In this document: piece after piece, positions 10,254-18,876 of the stretch | Layout of the letters: each line of letters starts with the position of its first letter | How positions within the stretch are numbered: the first letter of the stretch is position 1 | Assembly (NCBI GenBank): GCA_963744875.1 | Contig: CAVUVQ010000031.1 | Coordinates: forward strand, 118,081-182,080 | DNA from: JACDAE01 sp963744875 | GTDB taxonomy: Bacteria; Chloroflexota; Ktedonobacteria; Ktedonobacterales; Ktedonobacteraceae | Direction of reading: 5' to 3' | DNA length: 64,000 bases | Program-made: the position numbers and the translations under genes | The notes under the pieces: model-generated | Database searches by the model: none | Seen by the model: only the letters and a program-made list of their open reading frames with translations | Told to the model about the DNA's origin: nothing

Positions 10254-11444
10254 TTATTGAATGGTGTAGGATATTTGCTGCCAGTTTTGTCCACCATCCA
10301 CTGTTTGCAATAGTTGATTAGTGGTTATGCCCCAACCGTTTTGGGAACTGGTAAAGCTCAATGCATTCAATTGATATGCCGCGTTGGATAGCAAGGACCA
10401 GTGATTTCCACCATCGCCTGTGCTGTAGAGCTTCCCATTGCTTGTATCCGTTGCCCAGGCATGAGAGGAATCAACCACATACGTATTTGCCCCCTGAATA
10501 TGTGCTACGCTGGTCTGGAACCAGTTCAGTCCACCATCATTTGAGCGATAGAGAACCAACAAGTTGTCATTCTGGACCGTGACGTTTACTGGTAAGATCA
10601 CAACGTTTCCGAAGAAGACGGGTGGCCGCGAGATGTTCAATGGGTTCACATACCCACCCAACAGATGTGGTAACGATTTTGTTTGCCAGGTTTGACCACC
10701 ATTCTGTGTGAGGGCAAGAGAAGGAACAGCATTGTCTCCACCAGCACCAAGATTGCCTGCCGCAATGCCAATCTGTGTATCTCGAAACGAGATGCCTGTG
10801 ACATATCCTAAGTTCAGCCCATGGGTACTCTTGTTGGAGGCAAGCTGAGTCCAGGTCTGCCCACCATCATGAGAAGACCAGATATCAGATCTGGCACTTC
10901 CAGCCCCAGGGGTGCTAGAAAGCTCAAGCCATCCTTGTTTCGTGTTGATAAAGTGTGGAACATCGACCTGAGAAACCACGGGATCATTGATGCTACTCTG
11001 TTGCCAGCTTAAGCCTCCATCGATTGTGCGAAGCATAGTAATGCCAGAGCCTTCTTGTTGGTTTGCAGGTCTAAATGCAATCCAGGCATATTGTGTGTTC
11101 ATAAACTGACCCTTCGCTGATTGGTTGATGTCTGTATTTGCAGGAGTCACATCTTTCCAATGGCTACCACCATCCGTCGTCTTCAGAATGGAGCTTGTGG
11201 TCAGCGCCCAACCGTCCTTGTTATTGAGCATACGAATGGCCTTAAGTGGCAACGCGGGCTTTGAAGGGACTGGAGTTGCTGATGGTGTGCTAGTACTGGC
11301 TTGTGGTGAATTCGTTGGCACTACTGTTACTGTTGCCCGAGATGGTAATGTGGAACCAGTATTGCTACATGCGACCAACAGAAGTGCCAGAGTGGGAAAG
11401 AGCAACAGGGGGATCCATGCGACGTGCCTGGTTTTTTTTCGCAT
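10254..11444 (-). CDS. Asp-box (BNR/Ycf48-like) beta-propeller lipoprotein
   Basis: A 396-residue predicted lipoprotein. The N-terminus is basic, followed by a hydrophobic stretch and a lipobox (LLVAC, Cys about 26), then a Ser/Thr/Pro-rich linker typical of surface-tethered proteins. Seven Asp-box motifs follow (TTDGGSHW, TIDGGLSW, SHDGGQTW, TQNGGQTW, SNDGGLNW, TGDGGNHW, TVDGGQNW), predicting a seven-bladed propeller outside the membrane. The family includes sialidase-like and Ycf48-like folds. Catalytic sialidase residues are not evident, so a binding or structural role is more likely than hydrolysis. It lies upstream of the ECF sigma gene on the same strand. Confidence 0.85.
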   Translation of the reverse strand: MRKKTRHVAWIPLLLFPTLALLLVACSNTGSTLPSRATVTVVPTNSPQASTSTPSATPVPSKPALPLKAIRMLNNKDGWALTTSSILKTTDGGSHWKDVTPANTDINQSAKGQFMNTQYAWIAFRPANQQEGSGITMLRTIDGGLSWQQSSINDPVVSQVDVPHFINTKQGWLELSSTPGAGSARSDIWSSHDGGQTWTQLASNKSTHGLNLGYVTGISFRDTQIGIAAGNLGAGGDNAVPSLALTQNGGQTWQTKSLPHLLGGYVNPLNISRPPVFFGNVVILPVNVTVQNDNLLVLYRSNDGGLNWFQTSVAHIQGANTYVVDSSHAWATDTSNGKLYSTGDGGNHWSLLSNAAYQLNALSFTSSQNGWGITTNQLLQTVDGGQNWQQISYTIQ

Positions 11445-11485
11445 ATGTATTTCTCCTATTCATTTTCTTTGAAAGGACCATCAAA

Positions 11486-11522
11486 CCAGTGTCTGCAGAG
11501 CAGAGAAGCCTGCAGACACTGG
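11486..11522. terminator. Stem-loop between hydrolase and lipoprotein genes
   Basis: A perfect 13-base inverted repeat (CCAGTGTCTGCAG, 11486-11498 and 11510-11522) lies just past the stop of the leftward hydrolase gene at 11530. A short T-rich stretch follows on that strand, consistent with a factor-independent terminator separating it from the lipoprotein gene. Confidence 0.65.
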
Positions 11523-11529
11523 CACAGAT

Positions 11530-12378
11530 TCATTTCTGAAGGTGTTGCGTGATGAACGTGAGCGCGATCGCAGCCACTTCACGCCATCCGTGGTCAATGA
11601 TCAGAGAATGTCCGCGACCGGAAATTTCACGGATCTCCGTGGTGGCGGGATTGTCTTGCTGTCGCTTATAGGCTGCATGAACGACCGCGACCGGGACGGT
11701 ATTGTCTTTCTCGCCTGAGATGAGCAGGAGAGGTCCACGAGCAGGATTCTTTGTATCGACCCGGTCTTCCGTCCGGGGATTAAAGTTGGCTGCGGCAGCC
11801 TGGAAGAGAGGGGTGCCAGAACCAGGAACGGCAAACCTTGCGTATAATTCGTGGGCTTCATTTTCATCTACTGCATTGGCAAAGGCGAATTGGAATTGCT
11901 CGAAGGTCAATGGAATGGCCCGACCGTAGTTGGCAGGATTACTCAAAACGGGCGATGCGGACTTAAGTGCGGAAAGAGGCAATGGCAGTACACCGCGAAA
12001 TGCCGCTGGATCGATGGCGACCGTCACAGCAGATACGCCCTCTCCAGCCAACTGCTGCGCGATGAGGCCACCGAAGGAATGACCAATGATGGCTGGTTTC
12101 GTGTTGAGCTGATGGATGGTATCAACATAGTGTTGTGTCACCTGCTTAATCCGCTTGTGCGCAAAGACCTCTGGATCGGAATTTCCCTCTTCAACGGTAT
12201 CTGGATCGTCGGGCCAGCCGGGTGCGAGGGTAATGTAGCCCTGCTCTTCAAAGAGCGTGCGCCAACGGTCCCAGCTTGACGAGAGGAGCCAGAGGCCATG
12301 CACGAACACGATAGGCTGTAATCCAGAGGCGTTGGCCCGATCAATCTCTTGCTGTTCATGGGTTGTGAGCATTGTCAT
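11530..12378 (-). CDS. Alpha/beta hydrolase (cytoplasmic)
   Basis: A 282-residue alpha/beta hydrolase. The oxyanion motif FVHGLW (about residue 26), the nucleophile elbow GHSFGG, an acid in ISGEKD and a late His in GRGHSL make a complete Ser-Asp-His triad. There is no signal peptide. ATG 12378 has AAGGAG six bases upstream. It begins 13 bases after the stop of the Tat-exported hydrolase gene, so the two form an operon. The substrate cannot be named; the fold includes esterases, lactonases and haloperoxidase-like enzymes. Confidence 0.88.
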   Translation of the reverse strand: MTMLTTHEQQEIDRANASGLQPIVFVHGLWLLSSSWDRWRTLFEEQGYITLAPGWPDDPDTVEEGNSDPEVFAHKRIKQVTQHYVDTIHQLNTKPAIIGHSFGGLIAQQLAGEGVSAVTVAIDPAAFRGVLPLPLSALKSASPVLSNPANYGRAIPLTFEQFQFAFANAVDENEAHELYARFAVPGSGTPLFQAAAANFNPRTEDRVDTKNPARGPLLLISGEKDNTVPVAVVHAAYKRQQDNPATTEIREISGRGHSLIIDHGWREVAAIALTFITQHLQK

Positions 12379-12391
12379 TTCGTACTCCTTA

Positions 12392-13300
12392 TTATTTTTT
12401 GTTTCTACCTGATAGAACCGCTGCCTGGATCAGCTCGAACACCCGGAAAGGATGGGAGACAATCGATGCATGGCTTGAGGGGACTGAGATGGTCTTCGCT
12501 TTCATGCGCCTGGCGAACATCTGCTGGGTGGCTGGAGGAATCATGAGATCATTTTCCGAGATCAGATACCATGATGGCAAAGTCTTCCATGCCACTGCAG
12601 TCGTGGGAGTAGCAAAGTGAGCGGCGTTGGGTGGTTTTTGCACTGTAGCCATGATGCCCACCTCAACGGGATCGACATCCTGCGCGAACGACTCCTGGAA
12701 CTTCTGCTGCTTCAGAAACAAAAAGGTGCCGTTTGGATACGTCACCGGATACAAATTCGCCGTCCCCGATCCTGCTGGAAATTGACCCAGTGTCTCCCCT
12801 TGATCGGGCGCGAAGGCCGAAGCATAGACTAGACCAATAACATTGGCTTGACCAACCCCTGCATTGGTAATCACGGCTCCCCCGTAGGAGTGCCCAACGA
12901 GTACGGTGGGACCTTGCAACTGTCCAAGTACCCCAAGCGTCGCATTTACGTCATCCTGCAGACTCGTCGTGAGCGGAAGTTGCGGGGCAAACACCGTATG
13001 GCCTGCGGCTTGTAGTAACGGGATGACTCTGCTATAACTGGAGCCATCGGCCCAAAATCCATGGACCAGTACGATATTGACCCCCGAAGTGCTTCCCGTA
13101 GGTGTGAACTGAGAGATACTTGTTGTACTTTTATGAGTTGCTGCCAGTGCTGCTACGGGAGAAAGCGCCTGCGCACCAGAGAAGAGAGCCGTGCCGGCAG
13201 CTCCCAGGCCCAGGTATCTGAGAAATCGTCGTCGATTTGAGCCAGGGAGAGTTTCTGACTCTACATCGTTGTTCGTAGTAAAACGGTCCTGTAATCGCAT
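12392..13300 (-). CDS. Tat-exported alpha/beta hydrolase
   Basis: A 302-residue hydrolase with a twin-arginine signal: NRRRFLRYLG followed by a hydrophobic segment and an Ala-rich cleavage region ending about SPVAALA. I place the start at ATG 13300, with AAAGGG about seven bases upstream; an ATG at 13333 would add 11 residues. The mature part has VLVHGFWADG, the nucleophile elbow GHSYGG and a C-terminal His in SSHAS. It resembles AB_hydrolase_6 esterases. Tat export suggests the enzyme folds before leaving the cytoplasm. It is the first gene of a two-hydrolase operon and is divergent from the antiporter gene. Substrate unknown. Confidence 0.87.
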   Translation of the reverse strand: MRLQDRFTTNNDVESETLPGSNRRRFLRYLGLGAAGTALFSGAQALSPVAALAATHKSTTSISQFTPTGSTSGVNIVLVHGFWADGSSYSRVIPLLQAAGHTVFAPQLPLTTSLQDDVNATLGVLGQLQGPTVLVGHSYGGAVITNAGVGQANVIGLVYASAFAPDQGETLGQFPAGSGTANLYPVTYPNGTFLFLKQQKFQESFAQDVDPVEVGIMATVQKPPNAAHFATPTTAVAWKTLPSWYLISENDLMIPPATQQMFARRMKAKTISVPSSHASIVSHPFRVFELIQAAVLSGRNKK

Positions 13301-13552
13301 TGTAATGCCCTTTCTTTCTACAAAACACTTCATATGAGCGTGTCGGAAAATAGATCCTGAATAGTCTATCTTCTACTTTTCAACAAGAGTCAGTGTACTG
13401 TCAGACGAAAGGGCTGTCATGGGCCAAAGGAAACATTATGGCACCTGTAACATAATGTTTCTTTCGCACCATGACATTGTTCAGCATCACATCTATACTC
13501 ACTTTTGTCTATGCGATTGTGTTTGCGTTGAATAGCTTATTGCGAGGATAGG

Positions 13553-14764
13553 ATGCCTACTATTTCATTTTTCGGTTTGCTGTTTGTTACCGTGGTTGCT
13601 TTTGTTGCTCCACTGCTGTCCGGTATTAGCATAGTGCGGCGTTTACCATCTGTTGTGCTTGAAATCGTGGCCGGGATTCTCATTGGTCCATCTGTACTCG
13701 GTTGGGTCAGGATTGATCTCCCTATTCAGATTCTTTCTCTGCTCGGTCTCGCTTTCCTGCTCTTTCTAGCAGGTCTGGAAGTAGAACTGGAGCGTTTGAA
13801 GGGAAGGTTGCTTGTGTTCGTGAGCGCGGCCTTTCTCCTTTCCCTGGGACTCGCGCTACTGATTGGTTCCGCGCTTTTCCTCGCAGGTCAGGTACTCTCG
13901 CCGCTCTTCATTGCTATTGTGCTCGTTGCGACAGCACTGGGTGTAGTTGTTCCTTTGCTTAAGGACGCTGGTGAGAGTGACTCAGATTTTGGACAACTCA
14001 TCATAGCCGGTGCCACCTTTGCTGAGTTTGGTTCGATTATCCTGCTCTCACTCTTTTTCTCGCGTGAAGCAACGAGTACGATTACAAAACTTGTGCTACT
14101 CGCCAGTTTCGTCCTTTTAGCTGCGGCTTTTGTCTTTGTTGTATTGCGACTGGAACGTGTGGTGCAGTTCGCGACAATCTTACAGAAGCTGCAAGATACA
14201 ACCGCACAGATACGAGTGCGTGGTGCTTTTATGCTGTTAGTAGCATTTGTCACTCTGGCTGGAGCACTGGGACTTGAAACAATTCTGGGGGCCTTTCTGG
14301 CAGGTGTTATTCTCAGGCTCGTTGACCACGATCGCATGATGACGCATCCTCAGTTTCGCCAGAAGCTCGAAGCCGTTGGCTATGGAGTGTTTATTCCAGT
14401 CTTTTTTGTAACAAGTGGGCTAAATTTTAATCTTGCTGCACTCCTCGCCAGCCCCTCAACTATTCTGCGCGTTCCCATCTTTTTGCTCGCTTTGCTCCTC
14501 ATTCGTGGCCTCCCGGCACTGGTGTATCGCCCCTTTGTAGGTACACGTCGTTCGATTGTAGCGGGCCTCTTCCAGGCTACCTCGCTTTCATTTATTGTTG
14601 CAGCATCACAAATCGGATTGGACCTGCACCTGATCACGAAGGCGACAGGCGCTGCCCTTATTGCAGCCGGGCTTCTATCGGTGCTGATCTTCCCCATCAT
14701 CGCCCTGACGCTCTTGCGACCAGGTAGAGGAAACGATGCTATAGGGGGAATTGTACCTCAATAG
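13553..14764 (+). CDS. Cation:proton antiporter, CPA2/Kef-type
   Basis: A 403-residue, almost wholly hydrophobic protein with about 12 predicted membrane spans. Family signatures include EIVAGILIGPSVLGW near the N-terminus, LLFLAGLEVEL and, in the second half, GLETILGAFLAGVIL. The C-terminal RCK/TrkA-N domain of full-length Kef proteins is absent, as in the shorter NapA/KefB-like members. It probably exchanges Na+ or K+ for H+ across the cytoplasmic membrane. ATG 13553 follows GAGGATAGG closely. The gene stands alone between the divergent hydrolase operon and the convergent DUF4331 gene. Confidence 0.9.
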   Translation: MPTISFFGLLFVTVVAFVAPLLSGISIVRRLPSVVLEIVAGILIGPSVLGWVRIDLPIQILSLLGLAFLLFLAGLEVELERLKGRLLVFVSAAFLLSLGLALLIGSALFLAGQVLSPLFIAIVLVATALGVVVPLLKDAGESDSDFGQLIIAGATFAEFGSIILLSLFFSREATSTITKLVLLASFVLLAAAFVFVVLRLERVVQFATILQKLQDTTAQIRVRGAFMLLVAFVTLAGALGLETILGAFLAGVILRLVDHDRMMTHPQFRQKLEAVGYGVFIPVFFVTSGLNFNLAALLASPSTILRVPIFLLALLLIRGLPALVYRPFVGTRRSIVAGLFQATSLSFIVAASQIGLDLHLITKATGAALIAAGLLSVLIFPIIALTLLRPGRGNDAIGGIVPQ

Positions 14765-14798
14765 GTACAGAGGTGTTGAGATGCAGGTGGAGCGATAA

Positions 14799-14838
14799 TT
14801 CGCCCAGGTGCCCAAATGAATTCGGACACCTGGGCGAA
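14799..14838. terminator. Bidirectional stem-loop between convergent genes
   Basis: Fifteen-base arms with one mismatch (TTCGCCCAGGTGCCC at 14799-14813, partner at 14824-14838) and a 10-base loop sit between the convergent antiporter and DUF4331 genes. The position fits a two-way terminator. No long T run follows on either side. Confidence 0.6.
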
Positions 14839-14882
14839 CTGCTTCCACGATGGGACTTCTTTTGAGAAGAGAATGATCCTGC

Positions 14883-15848
14883 TCAGGCGGTTAGATGAGG
14901 AGGACCAACATATGGAAATGTTGCCAGCAGATCCTGGTGGGGCCCCACTTTATCCATTGTCACAGCTCCATTGGTTAAGACCGCCAGTTGGATATCAATA
15001 ATATCATCTGTCAGCATTCTTCCATTGCGATATCCAGCGGGGCTGGAGTAGTCATAGTCCAGGATGTCAGGAAGCAGGCTGAGAGCCGTTTGTTGAGCAT
15101 CCTCGGGGTTCCGTCCAGAGGAGATAAAGAGATCAGTAAACTTTCCTAGAAACAGTTCTCGATCACGTGTTGGCTCAATGCGGTTAAAGGTGTCTTTGTC
15201 TCCATCTTTTGTAAATGCGACGTTGACAAAGGGACGACCCATGCGGTCAATCTGAAAGAAGGGGTTTGCATCTTTAGGGATGAGAACGCGACCCCATATC
15301 CCAACTCTGGAGTTGCTTCCCAGTGCACTATTGGGAAGTTCTAGGACCATACTAAAGACATTTTTATCCAGAAAAGTATCTGCGCCGGTAAATTGCATCC
15401 CGCTTTTGAAGCCTTCCAGATCAAAGAAGAAGGGATCGCTACGTATCCCGACAAAGAAGCGATACTCACCATTCTCGGCAATAGTGATCTCATTTCCAAA
15501 GGCTACAGGCACGTTCTGAAAGAGGATGTCACCCTCGTTTCCACGGCCTCTAGCCAGTTCACCATTGACACGCCGAACCGTTGCGGTTTGCATGCCATGT
15601 TCTTTGGAAGAGAACGTAAAACGATAGGCAATCTCTGCAACTGCATCTCCGTTTGTATCTACTTTCAACTCGTAGACAGCTTCTGATGCGAATGAATCAG
15701 CATATGTTGGTGCAACAGGGTTGACGTTAAATACCAGAGTCGATTTGTTAACATCTCCCGGCTTTTGAAACGCGTAGATATCACAGATATCGACACGAGC
15801 ATCCATATTTGGTGGTTTTAAACCGGGGGCATCAAGATGGTCTGACAT
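14883..15848 (-). CDS. DUF4331 domain-containing protein
   Basis: A 321-residue protein opening MSDHLDAPGLK with DARVDICDIYAFQ, the hallmark start of DUF4331 proteins. The region around FVGIRSDPFFFDLEGF and the C-terminal stretch with GRMLTDDIID also fit. No signal peptide or membrane span is seen, although many relatives are exported. ATG 15848 has AAGGAG at good spacing. The biochemical function of the family is not established. The gene is monocistronic and convergent with the antiporter. Confidence 0.87.
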   Translation of the reverse strand: MSDHLDAPGLKPPNMDARVDICDIYAFQKPGDVNKSTLVFNVNPVAPTYADSFASEAVYELKVDTNGDAVAEIAYRFTFSSKEHGMQTATVRRVNGELARGRGNEGDILFQNVPVAFGNEITIAENGEYRFFVGIRSDPFFFDLEGFKSGMQFTGADTFLDKNVFSMVLELPNSALGSNSRVGIWGRVLIPKDANPFFQIDRMGRPFVNVAFTKDGDKDTFNRIEPTRDRELFLGKFTDLFISSGRNPEDAQQTALSLLPDILDYDYSSPAGYRNGRMLTDDIIDIQLAVLTNGAVTMDKVGPHQDLLATFPYVGPPHLTA

Positions 15849-16324
15849 GAAGATCTCCTTTTTCTAGAACGAATGGGCTAAGCAAGCGATGCGCGAACAA
15901 ATGCTCTCTTTTCCCTATTGTGATGGTGATATTTCATCAGGAGAAACACGATTAACTGCAATTTCTCTTTTACAATCAGGAACGCATTGCCTGACTTGCT
16001 TCTAGTGTAGAATGATGCAATCTAAATGTCATGATCCGAAAGGCTGATTGTGGAGAAGGAAGAAACATGCAGCGAAAGGTGTATACTGGCGTTCTTTAAG
16101 CGGATTATGCTGATCTTTAGAAAATGCAACAATACCCCCTTTGGCCCATGACAAATACTCCTTCTCAACGCTACACTGACTCTTGTTGATATGCGCAAGA
16201 CAAACGAACCGGAGCCTATTCTTTGGCACATTCACGGATAAAGCCCGAAAAGGTCAAGTACAAATGCACCAGGACGGGATGGAATAAACGTAAGCAGCTC
16301 GCAACGAAAGGAGTAAGAAGTAGC
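15849..16324. other. Divergent intergenic region
   Basis: About 475 bases between the divergent DUF4331 and MDR genes. No supportable ORF, repeat or RNA was found. Open frames here lack ribosome binding sites and protein-like composition. The AAAGGAG near 16307 serves the MDR gene. Confidence 0.5.
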
Positions 16325-17263
16325 ATGAAAGCAATTCATATGCAGGGTCGTGGTGGTTCTGATCAACTGGTATATGAGGATGCACCGAAACCATGGCCAG
16401 GTCCCGGGGAAGTGCTGGTACGTGTCTATGCAACAGGTGTTATCAGGACAGAATTGACATGGGACGAGACCTATAGGACCAGAAAAGGAAATGTACGTGC
16501 TTTGCCGATTCCAGGACACGACCTCTCAGGCGTAGTGGAGGAAGTTGGATCTGGCGTCGTCACTCATAAGAGGGGTGACGAGGTCTATGCTCTCACAGCC
16601 TTTGATCGTGACGGTGCCGAGGCCGAATATACCATTGCCTTACCTGCTGAGTTGGCCCCTAAGCCACGCTCCCTCGATCATGTTCAGGCTGCTGCCGTCC
16701 CACTGGCCTCTCTGACAGCCTGGCAGGCACTCTTTGATCACGCTGGCCTTTCGGTGGGACAAACTCTCTTGATCCATGGAGCTGCAGGGGGTGTTGGTGT
16801 CTTCGCTGTCCAACTTGCTCACTGGGCGGGTGCGCATGTCATCGCGACTGCCTCCGCACACAACCGCGACTTCCTCTACAAACTGGGAGCCGATGAAGTT
16901 ATCGACTATACCACCACGCGCTTTGAGAAAGTGATGCATAATGTGGATGTCGTCTTCGATACAGTTGGCGGAGATACAATGGAGCGTTCCTGGCAGGTGG
17001 TGAAACCAGGAGGAATCCTTGTCTCCGTTGTCAGTCCACGACCTTCTTTTGAAGAGGCAAAGCAATATGGTGTGCGTTCTGCCTGGTTCGTTGTCGAACC
17101 CAATCGTGAGCAACTGATACAGCTTGGCACATTGATTGATATGGGAAAGATGCAACCCATCATCGACACAGTGCTGCCCCTTTCTCAGGCACGTCAGGCA
17201 TACGAACAAGGAGCAGGTGGACATACGCGTGGCAAGATCGTCCTGCGTGTGGTGGATAAATAA
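16325..17263 (+). CDS. Zinc-free MDR oxidoreductase (quinone oxidoreductase-like)
   Basis: A 312-residue medium-chain dehydrogenase/reductase. ATG 16325 follows AAAGGAG; the longer open frame from 16223 has no Shine-Dalgarno sequence. The N-terminal GroES-like half has GPGEVLVRVYATGV and PGHDLSGVVEEVG. The Rossmann half has HGAAGGVGVFAVQLA, the NADPH-binding AAGGVG of quinone reductases. The catalytic Cys and structural-zinc Cys cluster of zinc alcohol dehydrogenases are missing. It most likely reduces quinones or enones with NADPH. It stands alone and no regulator adjoins it. Confidence 0.9.
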   Translation: MKAIHMQGRGGSDQLVYEDAPKPWPGPGEVLVRVYATGVIRTELTWDETYRTRKGNVRALPIPGHDLSGVVEEVGSGVVTHKRGDEVYALTAFDRDGAEAEYTIALPAELAPKPRSLDHVQAAAVPLASLTAWQALFDHAGLSVGQTLLIHGAAGGVGVFAVQLAHWAGAHVIATASAHNRDFLYKLGADEVIDYTTTRFEKVMHNVDVVFDTVGGDTMERSWQVVKPGGILVSVVSPRPSFEEAKQYGVRSAWFVVEPNREQLIQLGTLIDMGKMQPIIDTVLPLSQARQAYEQGAGGHTRGKIVLRVVDK

Positions 17264-18189
17264 TCTTTTCAACGCAGCCCTTGAACGAAATCAAGATGAC
17301 GGCGTAAGTGTGCCAAATGAGTTATCCTCTTGCGAAACCCACCCGAGGCATTACACTACTTGAGTAATCTCAACTACTTGTGATATGGAACCGAAATCGT
17401 GTGAGGGGTCGGTTCCGTAATACGATTTTAAAAGGATATATAACGTGCAAAAATAGAACATTGGGCAAATCTGCTCAATGTTCTATGCGAATTATATCAT
17501 TTTATATGCTCTCCGTGCACATTTAGCTTGACCGGAACCGACGGGCAACGAGCCACAGGTCGTACCTTACGTTAATCCCTCTTGAAAAGCTTTTTCCTAG
17601 TAGAAATGACATCCTCGTTTATAAACATCCCACAATTTACATCGCAGATCAATCCGATTTTCCTTCTCTTCCGCAACGTCGCCCAGGTCCAGACAACCCA
17701 CAATGGAAGATTTCGTTCAGCGAATGGCCTGCTGTGCTTCGTCGTGTTGAGCAAAATGGGGAGCATTTACGACAAGTTGCGCGAGATTATGGGATATCTT
17801 ATGAGGCGGTAAGGTGGGTCCTCAAAGCCGCGAGAAAACATCAGATGTCTGTCGAACAAGAAGGGGATTAGGACTGTTTGCAGAATTAGAAGTGTGTCGT
17901 GTTTAGCCTTTCTATACTAATGCATGCTTAACTGTTCTTATCCTGAAGGACCTTATTTATCTAGATCATGGCCAGAAGTAACAGAGATCATTTTCAAGGT
18001 GAGAGTCTCCACAGAAACGAGTGAACCATCTTCTTAGATTGCATCTACTTGTCACCTCTTTGCATCTTATCCTCTGTCGCGCAAATTTGTAGTGTCGATC
18101 AGGTGAATACTATCCTGTTTTTTCGTTATTCTTTCTATATAGCGGGTTACACACAAGTTGGCTTAATTCATTCTCCTGTTGTATGACCG
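17264..18189. other. Gene-poor stretch with degraded repeat module
   Basis: About 925 bases without an intact gene. It holds an inverted GGAACCGA/TCGGTTCC pair (17387-17394 and 17409-17416), a hairpin at 17453-17486 (arms ATAGAACATTGGGCA, one G-T pair, 4-base loop), the motif ACCGGAACCGACGGGCA at 17531-17547 and the HTH remnant described separately. Nothing recognisable was found from 17872 to 18189. Confidence 0.6.
17527..17871 (+). pseudogene. Small HTH protein remnant of a repeated module
   Basis: An open frame of 115 codons bounded by TAG on both sides, without a convincing ATG or ribosome binding site. It opens with codons for RNRRA, encoded by the motif repeated at 55060. About 50 codons later comes LPQRRPGPDNPQWK, then EWPAVLRRVEQNGEHLRQVA and DYGISYEAVRWVL, a Sin-recombinase/transposase-like HTH. 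The copy at 55060-55362 has the same order in the same frame (EWPIVQRRV, DYGVSYETVRR). The hairpin 40 bases upstream is matched by one upstream of the other copy. It looks like a 5'-truncated mobile or multicopy gene. The family name is unknown to me. Confidence 0.55.
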
Positions 18190-18876
18190 TTAGCGCTGTT
18201 TAGGGAGCAAGTTGCGCTCAAGAGCGACCGCGACCGCCGAAGCCCGCGAGTCGACGCCCAGTTTTGCGAAGATGGTATTGAGATGGGAGCCAACGGTGCG
18301 CTCGCTTATGCCCAGGTGAATTGCAATTTCTTTGCTGCGTTCTCCGCGAGCCACTCGGAGCAGAACTTCTTGTTCGCGTTCGGTCAACTCCAGGGTAGTA
18401 TGGAAAGAATTTGCCGAGAGGAGGGATGGAGAATCGTGTGAGGTGACGACACGAGCCGTGTGAGAGAGGATGCGTGCTATGATATCGGGCTGCATCAGCG
18501 CTTCGCCGCGAGCGGCTGAACGCAGCGTATTTAAGAGGGCTTCGATGGTGCAATCCTTTAGTAAATATCCCCTGGCACCTGCCTGCAGGCCGCGAATAAT
18601 CAGATCGTCTTCATTATATGTCGTAAGGATCACGGTCGCTATTTGCGGCCATTGAGTGTGAATGTGAGTGATAGCCTCTAAGCCATCCATACCGGGCATA
18701 CGCAGGTCTACCAGAACGACGTCAGGCTGAAATTGCCCGGTGAGTTCGACCGTCTCAACTCCATTCGTTGCTTCGCCAACAATTTCGAAGTCTTCACTCG
18801 TTGCTAGCATCAGGCGCAGGCCTGTGCGAACGACGAGGTGGTCATCGGCAATAATGACACGGATAGCTATATTCAT
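18190..18876 (-). CDS. NarL/FixJ-type response regulator
   Basis: A 228-residue response regulator. The receiver has the acidic pair in IIADDH (residues 11-12), phosphoacceptor Asp57 (VVLVDLRMPG), a conserved Thr (VILTTYN) and Lys107 (YLLKD). The LuxR-type HTH begins LTEREQEVLLRVARGE. Its ATG overlaps the kinase stop by four bases (ATGA), so kinase and regulator are translated as a pair. Divergence from the ABC transporter operon suggests that this operon is the target, as in many export-linked two-component systems; that is inference. Confidence 0.94.
   Translation of the reverse strand: MNIAIRVIIADDHLVVRTGLRLMLATSEDFEIVGEATNGVETVELTGQFQPDVVLVDLRMPGMDGLEAITHIHTQWPQIATVILTTYNEDDLIIRGLQAGARGYLLKDCTIEALLNTLRSAARGEALMQPDIIARILSHTARVVTSHDSPSLLSANSFHTTLELTEREQEVLLRVARGERSKEIAIHLGISERTVGSHLNTIFAKLGVDSRASAVAVALERNLLPKQR

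Noticed and set aside
16640..17272. A 210-codon leftward frame opposite the MDR oxidoreductase
   Set aside because: A shadow of a well-conserved gene; no family pattern or start signal.
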